A stretch of DNA of 64,000 bases. Source: Eonycteris spelaea. Taxonomy: Eukaryota; Chordata; Mammalia; Chiroptera; Pteropodidae. A program made the translations under genes and the position numbers. Numbering within the stretch: position 1 is the first letter of the stretch; each line of letters begins with the position of its first letter. Location of the stretch: positions 1-64,000 of the forward strand of contig PUFA01000546.1 of assembly GCA_003508835.1 (NCBI GenBank). Reading direction: 5' to 3'. Positions 48,831 through 59,250 of this stretch are shown here, one piece after another. The notes under the pieces were generated by a model. It made no database searches, was not told the DNA's origin, and saw nothing but the letters and a program-made list of their open reading frames with translations.

Positions 48831-50040
48831 AAAAGCAGCAAGTGAACAGGACAAACAAACAGAGACTCATGGACATAGACAATAGAATAGCGGTTACCAG
48901 AGGGCGGGTGGTGGAGGTAGACAGGGTAAACGGGGTCAAATTGTGGTGACAGAAGAAATCTAACTGTGGGAGGTGAATACACAGTGTCAATATATATATC
49001 CCTTACTGTCAAAGTTCATAGCTGAAACTTGTTGGATTTCATTGTCCAATGTCATCAAAAATAAACATATAAATTTTAAAAAAGAAATGTTAAAAGGAAT
49101 TCTTTAAGAAAGAAAAAATATCAAAAGTATTAATAATAAAATGGCAATAACTACATATATTTATTATTTTAAATGCAAATGAATTAAATGTTCCAATCAA
49201 AAGATTGGAGAGTAGCTGAATGAATAAGAAAAAAAACCCTTACATATGCTGCCCAAAAGAGACTCACTGCAGATCGAAAGACACACATAGACTGAAAGTA
49301 AAGGGATAGAAAAAGAAAATGGAAACCGAAAAAAATGCTGGGTAGCAATACTCATAAATACTCATACCAGACAAATAGACTTTAAAACAAAGGCTATAAC
49401 AAGAGACAAAGAAGGATCCAGTTATTCCACTTCTGGGCATTTTTCCAAACAAACTGAAAACACTAATTCAAAAAGACATATGCAACTGTACGTTAACTGC
49501 AGTATTATTTACAATAGCCCAGATATGGAAGCAACCTAAGAGTCCATTAGTAAATAAAAGGATAAAGAAGTAGTACATACACATAATGAAAACATGTTCA
49601 GCCACTAGATAAGGAATAAAATCTTGCCATCTGTAACAACACGGACAGACCTAAAGGATATTATGCTGTATGAAATAAATCAGACAAAGACAATACTATA
49701 TGATGTCACTTCTATATAAAATCTAAAAAAACAAAAAAACAAAACAGAAACGAACTTACAGGTACAGAGAACTTTTGATGGTTGCCAGAAGGGAGGGAGG
49801 TTGGGGAAATTGGTGAAGCAGAAGAAGGGATTAAGAGGTACAAATCGGTAATTACAAAATAGTCATGGGGATGTAGAGTATAGCCTGGAGAATATAGTCA
49901 ATAATATTGTAATAACTACATGTGGTGTCAGATGGGTACTAGGCTTTATCATTGTAACAACTTCGGAAGTTAATTATCTAATTACTTTTGTATAACATTG
50001 TACACCAACTGTAACTGAAAAATAAAAAAATTTAAAAAAA

Positions 50041-50689
50041 ATTCAAAGGTGTATTCTCTTAACCAGCACAGAGCATCTGGGAATTAATCTAAGGGTAACA
50101 ATGGGATAAGTCTACAAAGATATTTGTGCAGACTAATCACAACACACATTGCAGGTTGTCTACTGCTGAATCCCTCATTTTAGCAAAGAGTCGGTGAAAA
50201 AATTAGTTTCCAAAGCTCTCCTAGCAACTAGATGTTGCAAGAACTAAATTTTGATCAAGGAGATATAATTGGAAGTTTTTTGTGTAATTTCTGGGAATCA
50301 GCCCTAAAAATGGCAGCTCAGGCCTCTTTTTTCCCCTTTTCTCCTTTTTTGCTCTTTGGAATCATTAAAAGATTTAGCAGCCAATGTAAACTACAGAGAT
50401 AATCCCTCTGGAAGAGCTGTCCCCCACTTTACAGAGTGAAATACTGAATTGAATTACCACCTTTGACTGCTACCTCTATACTTCTGCCATGTTAGAGAGA
50501 AATACGCTTCTACCTTATTTAAGCCACTATTCTGGAGATCTCTTATAACTCATAGGGGAAGCTAATCATAGCAAAAGCTTTATTGCCACGTAACTGATAG
50601 CTATTATAGGTTGGAAACAACAAAAATATCCATCTCTATGAAACTGGAATACTACTTATGGAATACATTGAAAAAGATGATCCAGACCT
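50041..50689. other. NPHP1 intron with an unassigned old repeat
   Basis: The stretch 50210-50520 (CTAGATGTTGCAAGAACTAA, GGAGATATAATTGGAAG, TTTCTGGGAATCAGCCC) looks like an old dispersed repeat, but I cannot name the family. No exon was found. Confidence 0.4.
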
Positions 50690-50900
50690 GAACTATGCAA
50701 TTAGCTGCTAGCTACTCACCACATGTGCCTGTGGGCACTTGAAATTTGACTAGTCCAAATTGAGATGTGCTATTTAAGTACAAAATACACACTAAAATTG
50801 AAGACTTAGCACAAGAAAAGAAAGTATTTCTTATTATTGATTGTATGTTGAAATTATATTTTTGATATACTGAATACAAAATATATTATTAAAATAATGT

Positions 50901-53900
50901 TGAGGTTTCCAGTTAAGATGGCAGAGTAGGAAAACTCTGTGCTTGTCTTCTCTCACAGCCGCATCGAAATTGCAACTAAAATACAAAATAGCTATCCTTG
51001 GGATTCACCTGAAGTCTAGCTAAATATGTCTCATATCTGGGGACATACAAAGGGGGTAACCTCGAGACTGGTAAGAGGTGCAAAGATGAGGAATAGATTG
51101 GCCCCACATCCACATGTGGCAGATGAGAATCAGGACGGATATATTGGCTATGATGGTCTCACCAGAGATGTGAGGGGTCTTGGCCCTGGGGCCCAGGGTT
51201 CCAGTGCTGGGAAGAGAAGTCCTTAAAATCTCTGGCTGTGAAAACCAGTGGAGATTATGGCTAAATGAGATGGAGGGTGGATGGATTACCAGACATTCCT
51301 CTTGAAATTGAGGGACCCATGTGTAAACTTACTTGGTGATAGAATTGCTCACTCTGAGTTATAGCACTGGGGCAGTGGCTTGCAAGACACCAGGAAAATA
51401 TGGGAAGGAAGTGAATTGTCCTGCTTCAGGATGAGGGCTGGAGGGGCAGCTTTATCCCAGCAGAGTGCCAGCTGAGTCTACTATACTTTGTTGAGCATGC
51501 AAACACAGGTGGCCCTCATATCTGAGTCTCCAACAACCTAGCTAACAATGGTTGCCCTACCCTCGTGATTCCCTGAGACTCTGCCCCATCAAACTTGTGG
51601 GCTGCTTCCAGTGGCTTTTCCATACAAATGGCATACCTTGGCTCATGCTTTTGGACTTTCATAAAATACCTCAAGCATTCAAAAAACCCAAAAAGCAGCA
51701 TCTGCCCTTGGTGTGCCCTGTACCTCTTGCTGAGCAGGCCTAGCCCAGCAGTAGTGGCAGCCAGCCTCAGTCTGTGGCTTGACCTATTAAGGAACTGCCA
51801 AGATGAGCATGGGTGGTGGCCATCTTCAGATTGCTTGATGACTCTTGTCAGGTGGCCCTGGGCCAGGTGCAGCGAAACTTGGCCTATGGTGGGACCCTTC
51901 CCGGGAGGCCCAAAGGCTGGCCCGCCTGGTGGCTGCTTTGGATCCACCAGAACACTACCTGTCTACCTCCACAAATGACACACCCAAAGGGCAAACTGAG
52001 CAGGAACCAGAGCCCTGCTAAGTGAATCTGACTCTGTAGGGAAGTCCTCACAACTGATCAGCCCAAAGGTCAAACTATCCCATTCACATGCAAACAGCAA
52101 CCAAGGCTTCAAACTATAAACAGGAGGGCACACACAACTCATACATAGGACACACCTGGAGTATGCAGCTCAATTGACCAGGAAGAGTATGCCACTGAGC
52201 CTTCACAGGACTCCTACTACATAAGGCCAATCCACTAAGACTGGAAGACATAGGAACACTACCTTATTAGAAACAAAAACAGGGAAGCAGATAAAATGGG
52301 GGAAAGACAAAAAAAGTTGTCATAAATAGAAAACAGAACAACGCTGCGCAGAAAAAGAACTAAACAGAATGGAGACAAGAAACTACCAGATACAGAGTTC
52401 AAAACACTAGATATTAGGGATGCGCAATGAACTTAGAAGTAAGTAGATGAATTCGATGAATACTTTAACAAGGGATAGAAAAACAAAAAAAAAATTGAGA
52501 TAGTAAACATAAAGAATCAGTCAGAAATGAATACAATAACTGAATGAAAAATACCCTAGGAGGAAAACAAAAGTAGATTAGATGAAGAAGAGGATTCAAT
52601 CAGAGATTCAGAAGATAAGGTAGTGCAGAAAAACCACCTCATTGAGAAGAACAAGAAAAAAATAACAAAAAAAATGAGAATAGTTTTAAGGGGCTACTGG
52701 AACAACATCATACCAACATTTGCATTATAGGGGTACCAGAAGAAGAACAGGGAGAGCAAGGAATTGAAAACCTATTTGAAAAAATAATAAATGGAAAATG
52801 TCCCTAACCTACCAAAGGAAATAAAACATACAAGCCCAGCAGAAGTACAGAGAGCCAAAACAGGATGAACCCAAAGAGGCCCACACCAAGACACATCATC
52901 ATTAAAATGCCAAAGGTTAAAGACAAAGAGACAATCTTAAAAGCAGCAAGAGAATAGCATCTATTTACCTACAAGGGAGCTCCCAAAGACTGTCAGCTGG
53001 TTTCTCAACAGAAATTTTGCAGGCCAGAAGAGATTGGTTTAAAATATACAAAGTGATGAAAAGCAAGGACCTGCAACCAAGATCATCTACCCAGCAGCAA
53101 ATCTATCATAGAAAAAGGACAGATAAAGAGCTTCTGAGACAAAAAAAAGCTAAAGGAGTATATCAACATTAAACCAGCATTACAAGAAATTTTAGAGGGA
53201 TTTCTTTAAGAAGAAAAAAAGATTAAAAATATGAATAAAAATGGCAATAACTACATACTGTCAGCAATTACTTTAAATGTGAATGGATTAAATACTACAA
53301 TCAAGAGATAGGGTGGGTAAATAAGTAAGAAAATAAGACCATTACATATGCCGCCTGTAAGAGACCCATTTCAGATTGAAAGACACATACACTCTGAAAG
53401 TAAAGGGATGAAAAAAAGATATTTGTGAAAATGGAAACAACAAACAAAAAGCTAGGGTAGCACTACCTATATCAGAGAAAATAGACTTTAAAACGAAGGC
53501 TATAACAAGGGACAAAGAAAGACCCAGTAATTTCACTTTTGGGTATTTATCCAAACAAACCCAAAACACTACTTCAAAGGGATATGTGAATCCATATGTT
53601 CATTGCAGTATTATTTACAATAGCCAAGATATGGAAGCAACCTGGATGTCCATCAATAGATGAATGGTAAAGAAGAGGTGGTATGTTATATGTATGTATG
53701 TATATTAAATAATTGAATATCACTCAGCCCTAAAAAAAAAGGAAATCTTGCCATCTGCAATAACTTGGATGGACCTATAGGGTATTGTGTTGAGTGGAAT
53801 AAGTCAGAGAAAGACAAATGCCATATGATTTCTCTCATATGTGGAAACTAAAGAACAAAATAAACACACAAAACAGGAACAAGCTCATAGATACAGAGAA

Positions 53901-54196
53901 TATTTGATGATTGCCAGATGGAGTTGGGGTTAGGGGACTGGGTGCAAAAGGAAGGGATTAAGAAGTACAAATTGGTAGTTACAAAATAGTTATCAGGATG
54001 TAAAGTATAGCATGAGGAAAATAGTCAATATTGTAATAACTATGTATGGTGTCAGATGGGTAGGTAATTTATCAGGGTGATTGCTTTATAAGACATGCAA
54101 ATGTCTAATCACCATGTTGTAGTCCTGAAACGAATATAATATTATGTACAAACTGTAATTTAAAAATTTTAAAATTTATTTAAAAATATATAAGAT
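50901..54196 (+). mobile_element. Internally deleted L1 (family A, copy 3), the best full-length copy
   Basis: About 3.3 kb and uninterrupted. It has a 5' UTR starting at TCCAGTTAAGATGGCAGAG, a possible ORF1 from ATG 52296 to about 53210, and ORF2 endonuclease start to about 53515. The deletion junction (53515-53526) goes to the end of ORF2, then the 3' UTR. AAAATAATGT (50891-50900) and AAATAAAAATGT (54197-54208) are a likely target duplication. It serves as the reference for the other family A copies. ORF1 is broken by indels, and an open frame of 143 codons on the minus strand (51516-51947) is a 5' UTR artefact. Confidence 0.88.
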
Positions 54197-54240
54197 AAAT
54201 AAAAATGTCACCTGTTTCTTTTTACTTTTTTTTAAATGTG

Positions 54241-54985
54241 TGGTAAACAAAAAAACACTCATGTGGTCTTTATTTCCAGTTCTTGGTAAAAGTTCCTAAA
54301 ACTCTTACCTGAGTGACAGGAATGCCTTTTGTTATTTTTAAAAGCCCCTGAGCTTTATGCTAATGAGTATTGGCAGGGGAGCGCTGCTTGCCAGGAGAAA
54401 CCAACCATGGTGATTAGAGGGCTGGAACTTTCATTGTACCCCTAACCTTCAAGGGGTAGGAAAGGTGCTGGAGATTGAATTCAACCATCAATGGCCAATG
54501 GTGTAATCAATCATGCCTAAGTAATGAAACCTCCATAAAAAAAAAAAAAAAAACCTAAATACAGTGTTTAAGGAGCTATCAGGTCAGTGGCCACTTACAA
54601 AGTGCTGGGAGAGTGGCACCCAGAACAGGCATGGAAAGACCCAGGTCTCACTCTCTCTCTCTCAATGTTTTGCCTTAATGCACCTCTTCATGTGGCCTTT
54701 CTGAGTCTATACTTCAATATTAAATACAAGTAAGGTGTTTCCTCAGTTCTGCAAGTCCTAGCAAATTATCAAATTTGGGAACCTCCAAATTTATAGCTGG
54801 TCACCCAGAAGGGGACTGGCATTTGAAGTCGGTGGTTCGTGGAACAAGCCTGTAATTTGTGGGGTCCTGCACTAACTCCAGTAGTTAGTGTCAGAATTGA
54901 AAGAAATTATTAGACACCTGGCTGGTTTCAGAGAATGGGTGGGTGGAAAACAACAGATATTTTGTGATTAGAGGAAAAAAAAAAA
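54241..54985 (+). mobile_element. Solo LTR of an endogenous retrovirus
   Basis: A block of about 745 bp inside the old DNA transposon. It contains TAAGTAATGAAACCTCCATA with an A-run, CTGAGTCTATACTTCAATAT, TTTCCTCAGTTCTGCAAGTC, TCTAGCAAATT-like text, and TAGTTAGTGTCAGAATTGA near the end. This order is that of a known group of mammalian ERV LTRs. The family name is not certain to me. There are no internal viral genes. Ends are approximate, and target duplications are not resolved. Confidence 0.65.
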
Positions 54986-55066
54986 AGACATCTCAGTATA
55001 GCTACTAGAAAATTTTAAATTACATTTGTAGTTTGCATTAGATTTCTAATGGATAGCACTGATCCA

Positions 55067-55523
55067 GACAGATTATCTATGCATATTGGCACAGAAAAAT
55101 GACCATGCTGTATTATAAAATAGGAAAAAAATTAGGCTACAAACATGTATGTAATAAGTATGTTCATTCACATCCTAGTATAGGATTATATATTTGTGGA
55201 AGTTAACAGAAGTTAACTGTGGTTTTGTTTTACAACAAACAATAAATGCCTATTAATCTTATAATTAGCATTAATCCACAAAGCATCTTCATTGTGGGCT
55301 AACATTCCAGAGTTCACCTGCATGAGAGCACTACATAGGTCTTCAGGATACTATTAACACATAATATTTTCCCTATGCCTGTCCCTCTAAAAATTAATGC
55401 AAATTCTTTTATCTCAAGTCATTCACTACTCTCAATTGATTCCAATAATACAGTTTAATGTTTTATTAAAAATGAAAACTTTGGAAAGGAGAAAAAGGAA
55501 AGAAATAAACAACAAACACTAAC
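55067..55523. other. NPHP1 intron, nothing recognised
   Basis: A/T-rich intronic DNA with no exon or assignable repeat seen. Confidence 0.4.
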
Positions 55524-55622
55524 CTCCAGGTAGTTCTGGGAACAAGACCTATGTTTCCTCTGGCATTCTTAGCCATCCACCAACCATCAGGCTTTTTCAA
55601 TTATAAGGAGAATTTCTCCTTT
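55524..55622 (-). CDS. NPHP1: NPHP1 coding exon, C-terminal half of the SH3 domain (~174-208)
   Basis: The exon has acceptor TTTTCTTTAAG and donor GTTAGT. It reads [10 protein letters not shown], then after a shift [19 protein letters not shown], then after a second shift [17 protein letters not shown] and LVPR are core SH3 motifs that bind proline-rich partners (p130Cas and others in known nephrocystin-1). It is 99 bp against 102 expected. Two bases are missing from an A-run before the PDGWW codons, and one C is missing before TACCTGGAG. Both gaps are in homopolymers, typical of long-read assembly error, yet a literal reading has a stop (TGA) after EKA. Confidence 0.88.
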
Positions 55623-55920
55623 CTTAAAGAAAAAACAAAATTTAAAATATTAATTAAAATTTATCCTAAAATAGGAATTTTATCAATTAAAGTTATTTTT
55701 GAAAATAAGAAGAGCATTTACTCTTTACCAGGTAACTTTGATAACAGAATTTTGCATGAATACTGTCTGTAAATCATTATTACTTGTCTTACTTAAACAA
55801 ATTGAGTCTTTAGAAACTTGTATCAGGAATATGTTATACAGGTACACAGGTAGAACTTTTCTTATTCTGTTTAGGTTGCAAATGCTCCTGAAGTTAGGTT
55901 CCAGTCTTGTTTTCTCCTGC
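55623..55920. other. Short NPHP1 intron with a possible GC donor
   Basis: A 298-bp intron on the minus strand between the two SH3 exons. It begins GCAGGA where GT is expected and ends with a normal TTTCTTTAAG. Confidence 0.6.
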
Positions 55921-56139
55921 CTTGAATGTCAGATCCCAGCCTGCTGAGTAGTAACCTCCAAACAGCAATGTATTCTTTACTTGTTGCCCATTGGTGAACT
56001 TCATTTTCCTGTTTCTTTTCCTCCTCCTTTTCTATTTCTTTTTCCTCCCCACAACTTTCTTCGCTTTCTTCTTCGCTGTCATCATCTTCTTCATCTTCTT
56101 CAGCAGAATCGCCTCACTTCTTCTCTAAGTGCCCCAATT
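55921..56139 (-). CDS. NPHP1: NPHP1 coding exon, first Glu-rich tract and start of the SH3 domain (~110-173)
   Basis: On the minus strand, a T-run plus GCAG acceptor is followed by a start reading IGALREE. After a one-base shift comes DSAEEDEEDDDSEEESEESC, and further on VHQWATSKEYIAV, the acidic tract and the entry to the SH3 domain. After EYIAV two more single-base losses separate it from the SH3 text (TTACTACTCAGCAGG, ATCTGACATTCAAG). It ends at AAG with GC in place of GT. Length is 219 bp. Homology is clear, but at least three frame changes make the literal frame non-coding. Exons for residues 1-109 lie beyond the right edge. Confidence 0.82.
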
Positions 56140-57466
56140 CTGCAAAAAAAAAAAAAAAAAAAAAAAGAATTTCTGTGACAAGATCACCTGAAATAGCGTA
56201 TTAGAATATATCAAGTATAAATTCTACATATGAAGATCTGGCCTGTATTGGAACTGGCGAATAAAGGAGTCAAGGGGAAAGCATGGTTAATGGTTTCTAT
56301 CATTAGCTAAGAGTACATACCTCAAGAGAGTTGATGTCAGAAGCATGGTGGCATGAGGGGCCACTTGATCTCTCCACTTGAAACTATAACAAATTGGACA
56401 GCTACCAAGAAGATTCTCAGTTTAACACACAAACACTTTTGAGAGATCTACCCATCAAAGCATTTTGAGGTTGGGCAAACTAGGAGAGCAAGGGAGGAGG
56501 AAAGGAAGAGGTACCACAGACACAAACTGGAGCTCCCTGTGGACTAGGAAGTGGGAGGAATCAGGTCGCAGTGTGCACTCTCTGTAACTCCAAGCACTCC
56601 TTTCTGAGTGATCAGTGCAGAGATCAGGGCAAGACGAGAATAAGAAGTAGTGAGAGCTTGTGTTCTAAAAAGTGGAGAGTCATGGGCCTGGATACCTCCC
56701 CCAACTCTTCCACAGCTGCCTCCTTGAACCCTCTCAGAGCTAGCAGCAGGCCCCAGGAAAAAAGTGCAGCAGCTATGTTCCTCCTACAGAGTAGTGAGTC
56801 TGCAGCCTCAGGAACTGAGGGCTTCTGAGTGGCAGACACAATGTACTTCACTGCATCTAGTCCTAGGAACAAGGGTGGAGATACAGAGGCGAGTCAGTGG
56901 AGACCTGGTGGTCACTCTTACTAGCCATAGGCACACTGACAGGCTCTCCGAACCCAGTCCATGCCCACCTATCCAGGCTGATCCTGATGGAGGCACTGGG
57001 CCACCACAGGCAGCATATACACTGCATTTGGCTGCTGAGCAGCACCAGGACTTCAGGGGCCCTTTAGAGGCAGAACCCCATCACTCATCACATTCTCCCA
57101 CAGGAGTAGTGCCCTGGGACCGAGGCAACCTGATCACAAAGAGACACCACCTCCCCAGGAAACAAAGAACTTTTTTTTTTTTTTCTGCCAACAGTAGAGA
57201 TCTGGGAAGCCGAGGCAGTGGAGGAGGCTTGTGCAAGGCCTACTGAAAAACAAAAGAAAAACCTCTTCTTATCAACCTGCTAATGAGGGAGTACTATTGA
57301 TAATAAAATTTTTTAGAAAGCAGAGTTCATTCCCATAAATGCCTAGGCAAAGAAATAATCTATCAATACCATGAACAATCAAGGTGACAAGGCAGCTCAG
57401 AAAGAAAATAAAAAGTCTCCGGAAAATAAACTTAAAGATATAAAAATATTCAATTTAATGACAGAG

Positions 57467-57577
57467 TTTTTGTTTTTTTCTTTTTTCACAGCAGAAAAGA
57501 AAAGCTTTATGAGAAGAGAAAGTATACTTCCAGGCATGGAAGCGGGCCCAAGCAAGAGAAACATGGCTCAAAAGGCC
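57467..57577 (-). mobile_element. Short LTR R-region-like retroposon, copy 2 (inside L1#3 ORF1)
   Basis: On the minus strand it starts GGCCTTTTGAGCCATGTTTC, continues CTTGCTTGGGCCCGCTTCC, GGAAGTATACTTTCTCTTC, CATAAAG and TTTTCTGCTGTG, then an A-tail. TAATGACAGAG (57456-57466) and TAAATGACAGAG (57578-57589), from the host L1 ORF1, are the target duplication. L1#1 shows the empty site as TTAAATGACAGAGAATTC. The 5' end is at the same base as copy 1 (34356), so it is unlikely to be random truncation. Confidence 0.85.
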
Positions 57578-58900
57578 TAAATGACAGAGATTTCAAGACT
57601 GCGATTCTGAAAAAAAATCAATGAGATGCAAGAAAACTCAATAGGCAGTTTAAACGAACTCAGAACAAAAAATCAATGAATAATAGAATACTTTCCAAAG
57701 AGAATGAAACTCTAAGAAAGAACCAAATAGAAATTCTGAAGCTGAAGAATTCGATTAAAGGATATGAAGAATGAAGTAGCATGCTCAGAGCCAACCAGAT
57801 GGAAGAAAGAATTGTGACATCGAAGACAGAAATCTGGAAATGAACAGAAGAAGAGGGAAGACTTGAGAGTAAAAATAAAAAGAACTCTACAAGCACTATT
57901 GACACCATCAGAAAGAGCAATATAAAAATAATTCTTATACCAAAAGGAAGAGTGAGGGAGAAGGGAACAGAGAGCCTATTCAAACAGTCAACAAGAACTC
58001 CCTAAACCTATGAAAAGAACTGGATCTTCAAATCCAAGGGCAAACAGAACACCATAATTATCTCAATCCAAAAAGGCCCTTCTTCTAGACATATTATATT
58101 AAAACTGTCAAAAATTAATGACAAAGATAGAATTCTCAAGTATCCAGGGAAAAAGACCTACAAAGAAGAATCCATTAGGTTATCATCAGATTTTTTTAGC
58201 AGAAACTCTGTAAGCTAGGAGGGAGTGAATCAAATATTCAACTATTGAAAGAGAGAAATTACCCACTAAGAATACTATATCCAGCAAAGTTTCCTTTAGA
58301 TACGAAGGAGTAATAAAGAAATTCTTAAAGAAGCTGAGATTTTCTACCATTAGGCCTGCATTAACAGGTAATACTGAAGAAGGTTATTTTAACTGAAAAA
58401 AAAGACCAAAAGGATACAAAACTTTGTGTAAGATGACTAACAGACAGAAACAGGAAACTGCAACCTTTATTCAGAATAGGGTATTATAAACTTAAATTTT
58501 ATATAATGGTTAAAGGAGGTAAACATATTTTAAAATGAGGAGACAATAGCTACTGCAGCTCAGAAATGGAAAAACAGCATAAATAGGTACAATTTGAGAC
58601 AACAAAACCAGAACAGGGGAGGGAATAAAGGTTTTGAACTTGCCAAAGAGCAATGGGAAGATAAAATTCATGGAGAAAAAAGGATTACTGTATAGTGTAA
58701 TTTCTTTTACATAAACTTAATGGCAACCACACACAAAAATTCAGAACCGAGACATAACATAAAGCAAGAGGGAACAGGGGGAAAAAATCAACACTAAAAT
58801 AACAGACAGAAACAAAAGCAAAGAAGCAAGAGATACCAAGCTACCAGAAAATTAAAAATAAAATGGCTACAGGAAAACCTCATATTTAAATAATCTCCCT

Positions 58901-59218
58901 ATGACAAATGAGTAGGACAAATAAACAGAGACTCATGGACATGGACTATAGACTAGTGATTACCAGAGGACTATAGACTAGTGGTTACTAGTGGAGTGGA
59001 GGGAGGAAGGAGGAGGTAGACAGGATAAAGGGAGTCAAATATAGGGGAATGGGGAGGGTGAGGTGGGTAAAGGGATTAAATATATGGTAGTTGAAGGAAA
59101 CTGGACTTGAAACTGGACTTGGGTGGTAAACACACAATTGAATATACAGATGTCAAATGATAATGTACACTTGAAAATTATATAATTGTATTAACCAATG
59201 CTCCCCTAAAATCGCAAA

Positions 59219-59250
<32 letters not shown>
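58901..59250 (+). mobile_element. 5'-truncated L1 nested in L1#3 ORF2
   Basis: An L1 3' end of about 350 bp (ACAGAGACTCATGGACATGG to TTAACCAATGCTCCCC) with an (AAAT)n tail. AAATAATCTCCCT (58888-58900) and AAATAATTGCCCT (59251-59263) are the target duplication, and the host ORF2 text continues on each side. It contains a 24-25-bp tandem duplication (GGACTATAGACTAGTGATTA at 58943 and again at 58968). Confidence 0.9.

Larger units (their letters stand above)
43600..49081 (+). mobile_element. Long L1 (L1#2), inserted into family A copy 2
   Basis: A 5.5-kb L1 with a shortened 5' UTR (the segment present at about 20500-20990 in L1#1 is missing), ORF1 from 43844, ORF2 from 45219 and a 3' end with an A-rich tail. 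AAGAAATGTT at 43590-43599 and 49082-49091 is a perfect 10-bp target duplication. It lacks about 235 bp of ORF2 near 46065 that L1#1 has. It is antisense to NPHP1 and inactive. Confidence 0.95.
38998..50040 (+). mobile_element. Internally deleted L1 (family A, copy 2), split into three by two younger insertions
   Basis: The pieces are 38998-41009 (5' UTR and ORF1 start), 43355-43599 (ORF1 C-terminal part) and 49082-50040 (ORF1 end, short ORF2 start, deletion junction at 49411-49422, ORF2 end, 3' UTR). Joined, they give about 3.2 kb, the same layout and size as the uninterrupted copy at 50901. The interrupting elements carry target duplications of this element's own ORF1 sequence, which proves the order of insertion. 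Outer flanks AATATAAATGTGTA and AATTCAAAGGTGTA are a plausible old target duplication. Confidence 0.85.
50690..55066 (+). mobile_element. Old non-autonomous DNA transposon, split by an L1 and an LTR
   Basis: Three pieces belong together: 50690-50900 (GCTGCTAGCTACTCACCACA, TAGTCCAAATTGAGATGTGC, TATGTTGAAATTATATTTTT), 54197-54240 (GTCACCTGTTTCTTTTTAC) and 54990-55066 (TAGCTACTAGAAAATTTTAA, TTTCTAATGGATAGCACTGA). Together they follow a dispersed mammalian repeat whose text I remember but whose family name I cannot give with certainty. The gaps are a family A L1 and an LTR. Confidence 0.65.

Noticed and set aside
51516..51978. Open frames of 143 and 127 codons on opposite strands
   Set aside because: Both lie in the 5' UTR of the family A L1 at 50901 and have no known product. 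Opposing long frames reflect base composition.
56764..57246. 160-codon open frame on the plus strand
   Set aside because: It lies in the 5' UTR of L1#3, before ORF1. No domain was recognised, and the GC-rich 5' UTR leaves long frames open by chance.
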